DNA of 64,000 nt from positions 6,259,246-6,323,245 of the forward strand of contig NW_002060945.1 in NCBI RefSeq assembly GCF_000150275.1. The letters are read 5' to 3'. The notes below the pieces were generated by a model, which saw nothing but the letters and a program-made list of their open reading frames with translations, was not told the DNA's origin and ran no database searches. This stretch comes from Trichoplax adhaerens (lineage: Eukaryota > Placozoa > Uniplacotomia > Trichoplacea > Trichoplacidae). The translations under genes were made by a program, and so were the position numbers. Positions 23,987 to 39,700 of the stretch are shown here, in pieces. The number at the start of each line of letters is the position of its first letter. Within the stretch, counting starts at the first letter, position 1.

Positions 23987-26900
23987 TGCACATACGAGTA
24001 TAGTTGCGGTACATTTCCGGTACATTTTACACGCTTTAGAATCTGTTGTGCGCTAGTTAGCACGGTTATCCAACAATTCTGCGATATTATAATAGCGTGA
24101 TAATTAAATTATTCATTGACAGTAATAATATTTCAACCCTCATACTTTATTCATAGCTTATTTAGGCTATAATTCATGATGGATCAACTTCATCTACATA
24201 TTTTATTTTGCGTGAATATGCTTCAAAGTTTTAGTGACATAATTATTGATAGTGGAAATCAGCAGAATTGAAATATCCTATTTTTGTTTATGTACAAGCA
24301 TATTCCAATATTGTATTCAATTAGTTCTATAATTATTGTATTGGTAATTAAATAGACCATGGTATTAATTGTAGCTGGTATAGAAATAGAGGTTATATAC
24401 AGAGCATAAAAAATTGATGCGAAACACAATTGCAAGACGTAAATCAATAGAATTTTTATTTCTGCAAGAATATCAAATCGACTCCAAAAATACACTTATA
24501 TGCTCTATAAAGTAGATGTAAAAATTAAATTTGCAAATGCAGAGATTATAGCATCGATTACAACGATATCAAATGAGAAAATTATACTGTATTCATTAAG
24601 ATCATTATTAGTTTTGATTTATATGTGAAAATACTGTCAGAAAATTTCTTACAATGCATCAAACAAAAGCAAGTAAAAGTAACATCATAATCGAATCAAA
24701 GATTAGAGTAATAATAAGTTGGCGAGAATTTGACAAGAAGGGTATACTACGCTATGTCGTGAGATAGAAATAGTCTCAATCGTAAAATTTTTTGCTTTAT
24801 CCAGCTACAGTTTTGATTTACATAGAAAGCCCAAACTTGATTGAAAATGCTTACTGAATGCACAGTAAATTATGCTCATACTATTTTATCTATTTGTTTA
24901 GCTTACTTATTTTTAAGGCTAGGGTAATGACTTTTGATACGAAAGTAAACGAAAAACAATATCATGCTATTATCATAATAAAACAACTGGTCAAAATCAT
25001 TGTTGACTAGGGTTGATTTTAATTTTTAGCCATGACTATTTACCTTCAAGAATGAATAAATGAATAGTATACACCTCATGTAAATTAAAATATAGACAAC
25101 GTTGTAAATAACCACTGTGACGATAGCCCCATCGAGTGTACTGTAGACTATGTTGTATCATGTCTAATCAATTATCTAATAACAACGGTTAGACCGTTGA
25201 AGATGATCCTATTATAGTATCTATCTAATTAATCGTGGTCCCAAAAATCTCAGTTTGACTTCTTATCCCTTCCGATCTCGATAGTCTAGATATTTATAAG
25301 ATCCAATGATACTGCTACCGTTCAAGTACAAAATCCAGTTAATTCGCGAAATGCCTGGTCAATTTTCAAAATGCCATGCATCTTGTATTATTAAGCGATA
25401 CAAATGCTTTAAGGCTAATGCTAATGCTAAGTGCCACAGTAAATGTCATAGTTAGAGAACTTGTAAAAATAAATAATAATTTTCGTAATCAGAACATTAT
25501 CAATTCAATAATAACTACTTAATTGATACCACTATCAAATAAATAATACCTTTAAAAGAAACAAGGCTTAACGACTATTATAGTCCAACATTGTTAATTA
25601 TAAAATATGCATAGTTGATGAATTGTATAATGAATAGTGATTAGAAAGGATATTATGGTAGTATGCAAGGAGATGTCAATTTTGTTCTTAAATCTAAAAG
25701 TATGGTAATATTCCTCCATACATCTAATTCATCGACTATACAGACTATAGAACAAAAGTTGTTGATTACTATCGGATTGAAATAATTTAGAATAACTGTA
25801 ATCCTAGGACCAATAAGATGAATTATTTTATTGTATTGATCAAGATGCTACTGTTAAGAAAGAATAAATTACATAACAATATGATCTATTCACTTCAACA
25901 TTGACGTAAGATGGAATTGTATTCTTTAGGTGCCTCAGTAATGTTGAATTATTTTTCAAGATATATTTTTCTATCTATCAAATAATTGATGCTTATGAAG
26001 TATAGCTTAATACAGAAAAGATCAATCGATTGAAATACCGATGGCTTGTATTTATTCATATTATACATTATAATAGATATACAGTGAATCAACAGGTAAT
26101 ACCCCCCTCCTCTCTTCATTCCTGACTCGAGAACTTTTGATGATAGTGAATATATGAATATAATTAATTTGAGTTATTTTTATAGTCGGTCGCTAATGAC
26201 CCGCTAATGTATTGTATTATTTATAAAGTAGGCTGTTAGGCAACCAAATATGTATCTATAATAGACTGCCAGTAGTGGGTTGAAAAAGTCAGTAAGTTTT
26301 AATACTAATGAATAGAGTCTATTTGCATATATTTTATACAAGTGGGTATAGTCCATACTGATTCATATTACGCTTTATACAATTGGTTGCAATCTATACT
26401 GTAGACTATATTAATAAATGGTCTTTACCTATTTAAGATACGGTCGATCCTTTTTTTCTTATCGTCTATAGACTGTCTGATCGAGGATAGTCCTACCATT
26501 ATTGTATTTTCAAGATATTTAATAATTTCAAGTGAAATTAGAATTACTTGAATTTTACTTTTAATGCATGTTGGCTATTATAACTCATTTCAATTGGATG
26601 ATAAGTCATACTGTTATGATTGATCGCCGGTTTTAATCCAGTTCTATTCTATATCAGAAGCAAAATATGTAAGTGACCAAACATTAAGTTATTCTTTTCT
26701 TATTACCATTATATCATCATCATTTGGATATAACGCTACAGTGATCCCTTCCTATTTTAGAATAAAGCTAATTGGATATTATCGATGGAGTAATTTCTGA
26801 TTCTATCTCTTTCTATATATATACTATTTAGTCCTTTATAGTAACATATTAAGATAAAAATGATGATTGTAGATTAGATTGACTCGAGGGGAATTAATTA

Positions 26901-27771
26901 TTTTTGTATTTCGTTTGATCACCTGGATATTTTTCTCTCGACGATATGATCTCTAATTATCTCTACAATAGGGGCCAGTGATAATTTAATTGTATCAACA
27001 AGTGGTTAGCTTTAGAGTAATCATGATGAGTAAATGAGAAATGATTTTGATCGTTCTACGCAGAATACAAAATAGTTTACGGCAATAATAAAAGTCGATC
27101 ATAAAATTGGCAAGTTTAATAGGTGAAATGGATCAGAAAAACTACACCCAGATGGTGATCTTACTTCATAATACGCCATTTTTTCTCTCTAGCTGTAGAA
27201 GGAGGCACCAAAACTGACATGGACCAGATGAAAAGGATGAGCTATTTGATACTGATTTAAATTGTCGATAGGTAAATAAGAATTAATCAAATCAACTTGA
27301 TGCTTTCATTCTACTCTATATGATAATACAATTCTAATCTTCAACTAATACGAATTGAAAAAGCTAAACTATATCAAAATATCTTACCGTTCTATTTTAA
27401 TCCTTATGGTAGCATATGGCAAGTTATTGTCATCTATTGATAAAATGAGAATAACAGTCAGAGTAATAAGGCAATTGATTACCAATACTTGACAACCGGC
27501 TCATCGATATATTAGAACTAATTTAAAGATATTTGATGAAGCAATACTTACCTAATCGACACTATCGCTACTATACAGTGTACACTGTAGTGTACAGTCG
27601 AAGTGAATTAATCTGAAAGTGTCGAATTTTCGTTTCATTCTACGCTTATTCTTGATCGTAAATTATCATCGTTTATGCGATTGAAATCAATTTGTTCATC
27701 AATTTCAATGCTTGATGAAGTGAAAAATTTATATCACATCCTTCCTGTTATAATTTTGTAGGTTTTAGATC
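23987..27771. other. AT-rich intergenic region upstream of the channel array
   Basis: About 3.8 kb with no exon I can support on either strand. It is strongly AT-rich with many stops in all frames. The final 200 bases hold a perfect palindrome (listed) and should contain the promoter of the first channel gene. Confidence 0.6.
27575..27588. promoter_or_regulatory. Perfect 14-bp palindrome upstream of Nav2 paralogue A
   Basis: ACAGTGTACACTGT is its own reverse complement and is followed at once by AGTGTACAGT, giving overlapping inverted repeats about 185 bp before the start codon at 27772. It belongs to the same word family as the 22-23 kb cluster. It could be a dimeric transcription-factor site or simply part of the dispersed repeat. 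Confidence 0.35.
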
Positions 27772-30700
27772 ATGAAAGGTGGGATTCGCATTGGTCATTT
27801 TTTTAGGCGACGTCAGCGGAGGACATCGCCGCTTGAGAGGCCCAATGATGATCCAGATGATCAAACCCAAAATAATGAGAGAGATTTAACATGGACCCAC
27901 GCACAAAGTCAATCAAATGGCCAGCATATTGCCAATCTTGAGCCATCTCCAGATGTGGTTGGCGAAGAAGACATTCATCAAGGTAAAAAGAAAAAGAAAT
28001 TTAGCAACCCATTGTATGAAAATTTACTGGCCAAAGGTGTTGTTGGCAAGTATGTCGAAGATGTCGATCCAGATCAACAAAATGTAAGTATTTAGAAAAA
28101 AATTGTTCTATCTTTATTATCGATTTTTTTTAAGTTCTATCATTCAGAACGACAGAAGATGAAAACATAATTTTTCTGCATATTTTTCATATCTGAGTGC
28201 GCAAAGTGACTGATAATAAAATCATTTAGACCTGACAGTTAAAGTACAGAGGTCGAAAATGCAATGTATTCTTTGCCCCTTCCTTGTAACCAAAGATTAA
28301 CACTAGAAAACACTTACCGCTAATAGTTAAAATATATTAGCCATCATTTAGACAGCTAGAATATAAAATGATCGTTTTTATCTCCTAATTCGTAACTGAA
28401 AAACTAATATCGAAATCAAGGGGCCTTAATAGTTAAAATAGATTAGCTAGTATTTTAAATACAAAAGAAAAGGTAAGGATATCCCCTTACTTACGATCTC
28501 CGTAAATCAAAGACTTAACATTGGAAAGGTTGATAGTCTTCAATCTCGAATAAAATTAACTTCATAGAGAAATGCAGATTCAAAAATTTCTACGATCTCT
28601 GTAGATAAAAGATTTAATGATTTATAGCCTTAATACTTGAAGTAAATTAGTACATTATGGACACACAGAATAAAAAATTACACCTTGTCTCTTTCTTTCA
28701 TTATAACCAAAAATGAACGTTAGCATTTTTATAACTCCAGTAATTAAGTTGGGTTGCTTAAGCGTTCTAATATTGGCAATTATTTATGCTTTTCAATTCT
28801 CAATCTACCTATCTTTTCAATGAACGTAACTCCCTAGTATTCTTAATTTTGGATCACCGTGAATTGTTCATTTTATTGATAGCATTTAGTTCTCATACTT
28901 TAGTTATTAATAATTTAAAATTTAATTCTATGATATTAGATATTAGGATTAGTGTTAATGAAAGGATGTCAGGTATATCGACTCGTATTTAAGTGCGCTA
29001 TTACTTCTTTTTTCATTAAATATAGACATTTTGTGTTATAACTAAACGAATTGGAAGTTATAATGTTCATCGTTTCAATGCATTCAAATCGCTACATTTA
29101 TTCAAGCCGACCAATCCAATACGGAAAGCAGCCATTAAAATTACCACAAATCAATATCCTTTTTAAAATTATAGTTTACTTATTGAATGAATAGCTCTAA
29201 AATTAACAGTGTTATCCTACTGTTTCGGTGTCTTACTGAATATTTAGTGAAAGTAGTACTTAAAAGAATTTCTTAGGCAGGAAATTTACTGTAATATCAA
29301 TCATTAGCTGATTGATAATTACAATTTTTAGTTCGGTGCTCGACAATAATTTATAACATACTTATTTATAGTTCAATATTCAACAATAACTTAAAATATA
29401 CGATCATCTAGCAAATTATATTTCGATGCTCGTAAAGTAATTTATAAATCTACGTACATCTAGCAATTCATAGTTCGATGCTCGAAATAATCTATAGCCT
29501 ACCAATATCTAACATTTTATGCAGTAGTTTGATATTCCATAATAATTGTATCGTAAGCGTAAACTTATAGTTTGCAGCTCGATAACAATTATAATAGAAG
29601 CGAATTTAGCAATATGTTGCTAGATAATCATATACTTTAATTCAAAATCTGAAAATCAATAGCGATGTATTGATCAGTTCGGTGCTACGATATAATAATA
29701 TTGAACTATCCATTTATTGACTACAATTAATTTATGTCGATAATTACATATAGGGTTAATTAGCTTATACAGACTGATTTAACTATAGTACTATTTTCGT
29801 AGACAATAATTTAAAATGGAACTAAGAAGATTTTATGACGAAAAAGGGTTTCAGTAATGGTCAAAATCTTTCCTTAACCTTGGCTACATTTTTCGATTTT
29901 TTTGTTCTTTTGATAATTTTAAGTAACTGTGTCTTATTAGCGTTTCGTCCTGAAGAAATATCGTCATATAATACCATTGAGTAAGTTAATCTTCTTTCTA
30001 ATTTAGTTAAAATAACTTACTAATGATTGTATTTTCTCATTCTTGGGCTAACGTTTAGAACGCATTATTTAAATAGATATATTCTCATCTTGAGATTAAT
30101 GAAATATTGCTTTAATTTATCTAGGATCGGTTACAATGTGGTTTACACTATTGAAATGACATTAAAAATTATTGCTCGAGGATTTATTATTCATCGATTC
30201 GCTTATTTAAGAGATCCATGGAATTGGCTAGACTTTTTAGTCGTGGTCCTAGGGTATTGAAATGATAGAGTTAACAAAATAAAATAACGACTGCAATAAT
30301 AATCTATTTTTCTTCTCCATTTGTAAGTCAACATTAGAAAAAATAACTTGATCAGTATCTAAAATGGTGCATCGAATTTTCTATTGAATAGATTTGTCGC
30401 CGCTATACCACAGCTAAGTTATATACCTGGAATTGGTGTTGTAAGAGTATTTAGAGCTCTACGAATGATTACTGTGATTGATGGTTAGTAATGTAAAAAT
30501 AGGCTGTTTGCGTTATTGGTTTAGAAACTTATGTTTAGAAATCACATGAAGTAATTTTTTATGAAGTCTAACGAACGAATTATTTATTTTATTTTTCATC
30601 ATTTTCCAGGTTTAAAAACAATGGTCAATGCGATGTTGAAAAGTCTAAGGATGTTAACCGATGTTTTCTATTTAACAATTTTTTTCTTGTGTATATTTGG

Positions 30701-33700
30701 ACTTTTGGGCCTACAAATGTTTATGGGAGTGCTATCGCAAAAATGCTGTTTACCTTATGATTACAATCGATCAGCAATCGATCCAAGCTATCCGTCAACA
30801 TTACAAAGCTATGTTTTAAATGAAAGTAAGGAAATAACCCAAGATCTACAAAACACTTTTAGTTAAATTAAAGATTAAATTACTTTCTGAAAGTAAATAT
30901 CTATAGTAACAGTAAAAATATAAAAGCATCATTGGCTATCTTATCATATCAAACGAGGAATTAATAAAGTTAATTAAAGGAAGGCCGTCAGATTTAATAC
31001 TAACTTGACTACGTTTGGTTTTCTAATATAAAATATGTTATATAACCTACTAATATAGCATTGGCCAATTGGCTACGAGATGGCGACGATTATATAATTT
31101 GTGGCAATAGCTCCACTGCAAGGTTAGATATCTAAATTTAATATAATTGATAAAATTACTTTTGAAATCTTTGGCCATTGATGGTAAATATTTCACTTTC
31201 AATACCAAGATTATAGTGTTAAATCTACACTGTAATGAAACTGTTGTCTACAGTATATTGATAAATAATATCACAAATTATCTATATGCAAGGTTATTAT
31301 CAATCAAGATATTTAACTTCAATAAATAATGTCACTCATTAAACTATGCAAGACTACCATCTAGTAGGATATTCTTCTTCAGTATGATATAAGTCTAATC
31401 ACAATTTTTGGGGGATGAAATAGGAGTTGCAGCAAATACAGCCCAAATCATGTTTGCTACGAAGGAGCACTACCAAATCCGAATGATGGCTATACCAGTT
31501 TCGATAATTTTCCCATCTCTTTATTAAATTCTTTTCAACTAGTTACTATGGATTTTTGGGAAGACCCATATAATAAGGTAGAGTATAATATACGATAAAT
31601 TTCAAAAGTCTTAGATTTACAAACTCACTTAAAACTTTACCGGTACCTTCTCTTTTACAATTAATGTGTGAATAAATTTAGAGTATAGCTAACTTAATTA
31701 GAACAAATTTATAATACAGCCTTCGTATGTTTAACAAATTTATCACGACGTCAGTCAATAAAATTAGAATTGTAATCGACCCTTTTAATCGTATTCTCAA
31801 TTTCATTTTCTTCATTTTTCAGATTTCTGATGCAGTAGACATTGGTTATGCCTTATTTTTCGTCTTTGTTATCATCTTGGGATCATTCTATCTGCTAAAT
31901 TTAGTTATAGCTGTTGTATCTATGGCGTATAATCAAGAAGATCGCCTAATGCATGATCTGGTAAAGAGATTTAATACAATTATTGATACATGATAGCCTA
32001 TAGAATCGATTTACAGATACAATTGATTACTATAGTTATTCATATTTGATCGTTATTGAGATCCAATTTCTAAACTCTTAATGCTATTCAATATGCTTTA
32101 GCTGCTTAATCATAGTAAAATGATGATAGCAACGAAGAAATCATCCGTATTTCCATACTATTCTGAGAAAGCACCCACATTATGGACACTTCAAAATCCT
32201 AGCCAATCCAATATCGAAGAGGGTACGGTTAAAAAAGATGCCATCAGCATTAATACAACAAACACCGAGAATGATGCAATTAAGAAAAATCAAAGCCTTC
32301 AATCATCGCCTAGACGCCTGATGAAAAGAACGAGTTTATATGAAGATGCATTACTGTCTGGTATTATGGAAAATAAAGATCTATTACGACGACGATTGAT
32401 TGAAATTAATCGAGAATGTCCGTTAGATTCGTTACCTTATACCAAATCACAATCGCAAGAGGCATCGAAGGTATCAGGTAAACAGAATAATCATTCGGAT
32501 ATGGCATCGAATTCATCTGATGGTAGCCTTGATCCGAATCATGGACAATCTAGTCAAGCATCTTCTAATTCCAGACATGATAATAAGAATGAACGACGAG
32601 GTGCAAACAGTATTTCATCGCTAACCTCGACAGAGTTAACTAACGCCTCCTCCTTAAGCAGTAGTACTACTATTAAACAGCGAGAATCGTTAGAATTGCA
32701 AATTCTTCAGAAAGGTGAACATGATCATTCAGTTGAAGAGAGAGAGGCAGCCATTATTACTGAGAATGATGATACAGACAAAAATGATGAAGATCATCAT
32801 CGTCCAACTCAACGAAAAGCAGCTAAGGATAATGATAGCTTAGATGAACTAATTAACGAATCAACTCAATTAGCGCTACGTAATATTACAAAATCGTCCA
32901 CAACAAGTTCTAATCGTGGTAAAAATTTATCCGCAAAAGCAAGCAACGGTAAACGCAAGGAGAGTGAATCATTGGAAACATCATCAATAAGTCAAGCAGG
33001 GTTTTCTCTAAAATCACGCGAAAATAGTCTAATTAGTCTTAATGCTAAGGCCCCAAATAAAGCTAGAGAATCCATTGGAGGATTTGCTGAGCCAGCTATT
33101 GCTGAAGGTAAATTCTAATGGTAAAATAAAGGATCCATTTAAGAATTTAATCTAACCGATGATTGGTATCCAATTATTTATAATTACGTGTAAACCGATG
33201 TTTTGAGATACGTCTGATCTCATTTGCTCATTTCCATTATCCGATAGGATAGCATATTTCTGCACAGAAATAAGCTAATAAATATTTTATAGTTCATAGG
33301 CTTATTTCAAAAATTTCTTCTCATAGTTATAGAAAGGTTCACTTTTGCTACATCAGTATCACAGTCAACTTTTCTATACGCTTATTACTGGAAAACGATT
33401 TAATTTTGTGTATTGATATTGATATTAACGTATTATTAGCTTAGTATTACAGTAAATTATAGATGTTTCATTTTTGTGCATCTTAGCTTCCAGCTTCTAT
33501 TTGAGTGAATTCGAATCAGCTACAAATACTATTGGTTTATTGCTTTGTCAATTAGCTACGGTACTATATTTTAACCAATATAATATGTTGTTTCGCTCCT
33601 GATTATAGTTAATTCAATGTATCTAATAACGAATATTTGGTGCTAATACTTGTGGTGATCTTAATATTTATTTTAAATTACCTTCTACGTCATAGCTAAA

Positions 33701-36700
33701 GAACTTGTCAGCATTGAATCAGAGAATGGTGATCCTGCGATGTCTGATTCAGTTACGGATCCTTCCATTCCACGAGTTGGTAAAGGCCCATGTTGGCAAA
33801 CATTTCGATCGCCAATCAATAAAATAGTTACCGATCCACTGTTTGACTTGATAATTACGTTTTGCATCGCATTAAATACTTTATTTATGGCATTATATCA
33901 GCCTAATCCGCGAAATGATCCTGGAAAGGCTAGCCTTAATAACGTCATTCAAATTGCAAATTATGTAAGTATTATGCTTAGTTTACCATAGCAGTCTCAC
34001 AACGTTATGCAATAAAAAGGTAGAAAAAAATGATAATATAACCAATTAGTCATAGTATAGTTTTGCTTCTATTAGACTAAAATTATATAACGATGTCAAT
34101 ACTACGTAGAGGAAGGTCGAAATAACGACGTATAAATTTTCCAAGATAGTGTTTTAAAAGTTAAATCGAAACAAAATTACTATCGATTCTACAAAGAATC
34201 GGAAGTATCTATAGCAATTTATTTACTCTAGCTTATATAAATTAACTACTACTTAAAATATTTAAATGTGATACAAAAAGATATATTGCAATAAATTCTT
34301 ACTACTAACAAATAAGATTTAGCAATTAGAAACACTTAAGTAGGCAATTTCTTACGCTGTGTTTACGTTTATTTGGCAGGTATTTACTGGGATTTTTACC
34401 TTGGAAATGGTTCTAAAGTTAATTGCTTTTACTCCATCTGGCTATATTAGTAGTAAATGGAATGTCTTTGATGGCCTTGTGGTCATTGTAAGTTATTTAG
34501 ATTTTATATTATCTACTATACTCCAACAAAATCGGGGTTTAGCTGTATTGCGTACATTTCGTTTATTGAGAGTTTTTAAATTAGCTCAATCATGGACTGC
34601 AATGAGGACATTAGTTCGAGCAATTGTACGTAGTTTATCGGCTATTTTTTATGTCACATTAATCCTATTCTTGGTATTATACGTCTTTGCTGTCTTGGGC
34701 ATGAAGATATTTCGTCAACCTTACCTCAACTATTATAGTACAGTTAATTTCCCTCGCTGGAATTTTAATACATTTTTCGATTCGTTTATGCTAATCTTTC
34801 GTGTCTTATGTGGCGAATGGGTCGAACCATTATATGAAGCAATGCGAGCCACTAATCCAGCTAGTATTATCTTTTTCATTTCTGCTTATGTTATTGGTAA
34901 TTTATTAGTCTTAAATTTGTTCTTAGCCTTATTATTAAGCTCATTTGAAAACGTATCTTTTACGGAAACTTATGACCAAGATACTATTATTAATAATCGC
35001 CGAGCATCACCCATGATTTCAATTGCGTTGCGCTTAGCACAAATTTTAAGGGCAGATAAACTTTATTTCTATATGCGAGCTCATTTTGGCTGCTGTAAAA
35101 GAGCAGAAGTCGCAGAGATTAATCCACCTAATAAAGAAGATGAGTCATCAGTCATATCACAGAGTATTGTCATGGATCCTATCGATTTAGGTTATCCAGG
35201 ATCATCATTACCCATACAGCAAGGTAAAGTATTTAAATTGGAGCCTATACCTGGTAGAAAGACTAGCGATGCTCCGTCCAGATCAATCACTGATTTACGC
35301 GGCTTTATCATTCCATCTGCTCAAGATTTACAACGGAGTCGAAAAAGTGTACCTAATATCAGTCTTCAAGGCCACGACTTACGAGGAATGACTCAAGATC
35401 TGCGAAATACAACTCGTAGCAAAAATAGCGTACAAACTATACCAATAGAATCTAAAATAGAATTTATGGCTGTGAATGCGTCTAATAGAAGTTCGAATAA
35501 CGAATCAGATTATCCAGTTGATTTACATAATAAAGTTTATGCAACATCGTCAAAAAAGAATAATGGCCTTCTATCAACGAATAGTAATGGGAAGGCATTG
35601 AGTGCATCATGCAATCATTTACCAGTTGGAACGCGGCATCATAGTGGAAGCGGATTGACTTTATGTCATGTTGGGACTGGAATGGCTAGCAGTGAAAATC
35701 TTGATAATGGAATCTCCAATCCTAAAACTTCTCTAATGTCTAAATCAGTCACACAATTAGAATCGAAAAATGAAACTCGTTTAATTATCGATCGAAGACG
35801 TAGTACCCGATCTGTTAATCGAAATCATAGCCATCTTAGTGAAGATGATGACGATTATTACTATCCAGAACAAGATAGTGATGAATCCGATGATGAAGTT
35901 ATCATCAGTAGTGATGATAAGCCTTCAAGAGTAGCAACTCCACCATTACGTCGTGGACAGGTTTCTCGTTCGTCATTTGTAAGGCTCGGCTCGGATGGAG
36001 ATATCGATGCTAATGAAGATGAGGTAAACTATTTTCAATCTATTTCCAAACGGGTACATATGAATTCATTTAAAATCCTTGAATATAGGCATATAGTATA
36101 TAGAACATAATACGTAGTAATTATGTATATATACAGTCTGTAGTATATATGTATGTAGTGTACGGTCTCATATGTAGAATATAACACAAAATTCCTTTTT
36201 TGAGAAATATTCCTATTTCATCGATAGGATTGGTCAGCATCTCGTTGTGAGTCAACAGTCGGTGATGCTGAAGAAGCAGCCACTACCACTAATTTACCGG
36301 CCCCCTGTTTTCCACGGTTTGTATCCAAATGCTTTCCCGCTTGTCGTTCAGACGAATGGGCAATAACAAACTATTGGGTAACAATGAGAATCTATGTTAA
36401 ACGATTGGTTGAGCATCGAGTTTTCGAAGGAATTATTCTTCTTCTAATATTTGCTAGCAGTGTCATCTTGGTAAGTGGTATTAAATTACAGAGGATTGAA
36501 ATTGATTATGTTTACGATCGAGAATAGATCAATAAATTTATAAATGTGATCGAATAAGTTCAATTTTGCAATCTTTAATGGAACGAATCTAATTCTAATT
36601 TTTATAACATGACTGTTATGGATAGGCTCTAGAAGATGCTTATATCCTTCAACGCCAAGATTTAGCTCGTGCAATTGAAGCCCTTAATGTCTTCTTTGCG

Positions 36701-39700
36701 ATAGCCTTTACGGTGGAAATGGTCCTGAAATGGATTGGATTAGGTTTTGTTGCTTACTTTACAAATCCATGGAATCTGCTAGATGCATCTATTGTAGCGG
36801 TAGGATTATCAGATTACACGTGTAAATATATTGGCATATCAGCTGCATAACACTAATTCAACCTATCTTTAATTAGATCTCGTTGGTGACCATTATCCTA
36901 CGCAATTTAGCAGCTTTTCGATCACTCCGTACGCTAAGAGCATTAAGACCTTTGCGCGCTGTATCTCATTGGGAAGGCATGAAGGTAGTGGAAATTTTAA
37001 TCATAGCTAAATGATATTATATGCTAAAATTAGAGATGTAGAAATTTTAATTGTAGCTAAACGATATTACATGCTAGGGTTATAAGCGTCAAAAATTTAA
37101 ATTACAGCTGACCGATGTTATAAGCTAATTCTATTTCCTATTTATGACTACTCGTAGGTGGTAGTGAATGCTCTCTTTGGTTCAATTCCGTCCATCGCTA
37201 ATGTAATCTTAGTTGGGGCAATCTTGTGGCTAATATTTGGTATTAGTGGAATGTATATCTTTGGCGGATTATTTTATAAATGTGAAGATGCTGCCGGAAA
37301 TCGCATGAATGCAAGCATTATTCCAAATAGGACAGTTTGTTTAGATAATGGCTTAACATGGCAGAATTCATTGATTAATTTTGATTCCGTACCGGCGGCA
37401 TTTTTAGCCCTATTTCAAGTTGTAAGTTTTTACCCTGACTTAATTTATGTACTTGTATACTCGTCTCAACTGTAATTCAACGCGTATTAGTGCTTATTTT
37501 ATATCTCTATTTAATATATGTTTATCAGTCTTGAGCTATAAGTTTCTATTATGATTTAATTCATATCACCACTAGTCCAATATAAATATTTAGCAAATAA
37601 GCATTAGCAAAATATATAAATTTATACAATAGATCTCCATTCACATTTGCTAAAGTTCATAAACTCTTTCTTAAATAGGCTACATTTGAAGGATGGATGG
37701 AAATTATGAGAGATGCGACTGATGCTAAAGGAGTAAGATGGCAATTTTTTATAAATTATATATGAAGTCAAATTTTCGCCTAAGCGGTACCAAAACTTGA
37801 AGAAGCAAAAATTGAAGACAAGCTATTAAATTCTATTCCTCTTATTCGTATACTTTTTAGATTGATCTTCAACCAGTCCGACTCTATAACAAGGGGGCAT
37901 ACGTTTATTTCGTTATATTCATCTTTTTTGGCACCTTTTTTACTCTCAATTTGATTGTCAGTGTTATCATTGATAATTTTTATAAATTGAAAAGAACAGT
38001 AAGTTAGGATTAAGTTGCACGACATTATTATATAAATATGAGTAGTTATAAGTTCAATCTGTTGAATATTTCTAGTACGAGAGAAATGCCGCTGGTATAC
38101 CAACTGATATTTTATTAACCGAAAGCCAGAAGAAATGGTATAAAACTATGCAAAAGTTATCCAAGAAAAAGCCTACCAAACAAATCCCACCAAGCAGAGT
38201 AAGTAGTTTATAGGGCTAAAAACTGTTTCGTCAACAGATTATTTTGTTACCGCTATATTTATTATTAATTTCATTTATTTTCGATATTTTAATTACTGTT
38301 CTTTTTCCCTCATCTTTATTTCTATTTTACAGTACAAATGGCAAAATCATTTGCTAGGTTATGTTCAGACTCAACGTTTCGATTTATTTATTATGACAAT
38401 CATATTTGCTAATACAATTACTATGATGGTCAATCATTACCAAGAAGCCAAGGAAGTCTCCGATGCTTTACATATCCTTTTCTACTAGATTGTATAAAAT
38501 CAGCTAGAAATACGCCATTATTAAACTATAACTAGCTGCTTAGGGCTAATTTATGCAGTAGAGTAAGTTGTAAGATTTATTAAAACGGGATACTAACTTG
38601 AGTACTACATTTACCAATAAAAGTATGAGATCTGTTTACATTCTATAAATTTTAAGATTAATGTATAATGATATAGATTAATCTTATTCTTCTTAACCAA
38701 AGTCGTGGCTTTTCATTTATTTTGCCCGGCAAACACGAATCATAGACATTATCTTCACTTCCATTTATACCCTTGAAGCCATTTTGAAAATTCTGGCCAT
38801 GAGACGATATTACTTTAATATTCCGTGGAATGTATTTGATTTTTGTATTGTCATCTTATCAATTATTGGTAAGTGCTAGTTTATAGATAAAAACTTCTAT
38901 TTCTGCAATGGAATATTAAAATTATATGATTTAAGATCTAAGACGATATCAGCGTTACAATAATTTCAAAGGAAATCATTAATCTTCATTTCTAATCAAA
39001 AGAAATTTAATAGCGAAGATTTAGAATAGTCCATTTCGATAGCAAAACTCGAATATTATACTTAGAAGTTGATTATTAAATTACATCAAATCTATTTTTA
39101 CCTCTGATTGTGGAAGGTTAATGTACGAGTATAGCAAGGTTGAATTACTGTAGCGATAGATAGATGGATAGTTTACAGTATTAGCTTAATATTTCTACCT
39201 ATAGTATATATAATATATGTACACCTTGTTGTGTGGTTAATAGTCATAGAATTGAAATCTTTGGTTAATTGTTGTTTAATAGGTTTGGTTTTAGATATCA
39301 TTGCGCAAACCAATAGCATTCCAATTAGTCCTAGTGTATTGCGTGTTTTACGGGTTTTTAGAATAACGCGAGTTTTAAGATTAATTGAAGTGGCTAAAGG
39401 TGTTCGGCGATTGTTAATGTCGCTAGCAATGTCCCTACCAGCATTACTTAATATTGGTTGCCTCCTCTTCTTGGTTATGTTTATTTATGCTATCATTGGT
39501 ATGTCGTTATTTGGTAGCATGGTTCATCATGGCACCATCACTGATACAATCAATTTTGAGACCTTTCCCAATGCTATGGCGCTACTCTTTCGATTAATGA
39601 CAGCAGCTGGTTGGAATGATGTCCTCGATTCTTTAATGACAGATGGGCCTAACTGTAATGCATCGTTAACTAATCTAGCACCTACTGGAACATGTGGCAA

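Noticed and set aside
32120-33118. 332-codon frame at 32120 as an independent gene
   Set aside because: It continues in phase from the AG at 32100-32101 and leads by a phase-1 donor into domain II, so it is the I-II linker exon of channel paralogue A.
34359-34379. Start codon at 34359 as the beginning of a separate two-domain channel
   Set aside because: A consensus acceptor at 34378-34379 joins in phase to the domain II S1 exon ending at 33964, so the four domains belong to one gene.
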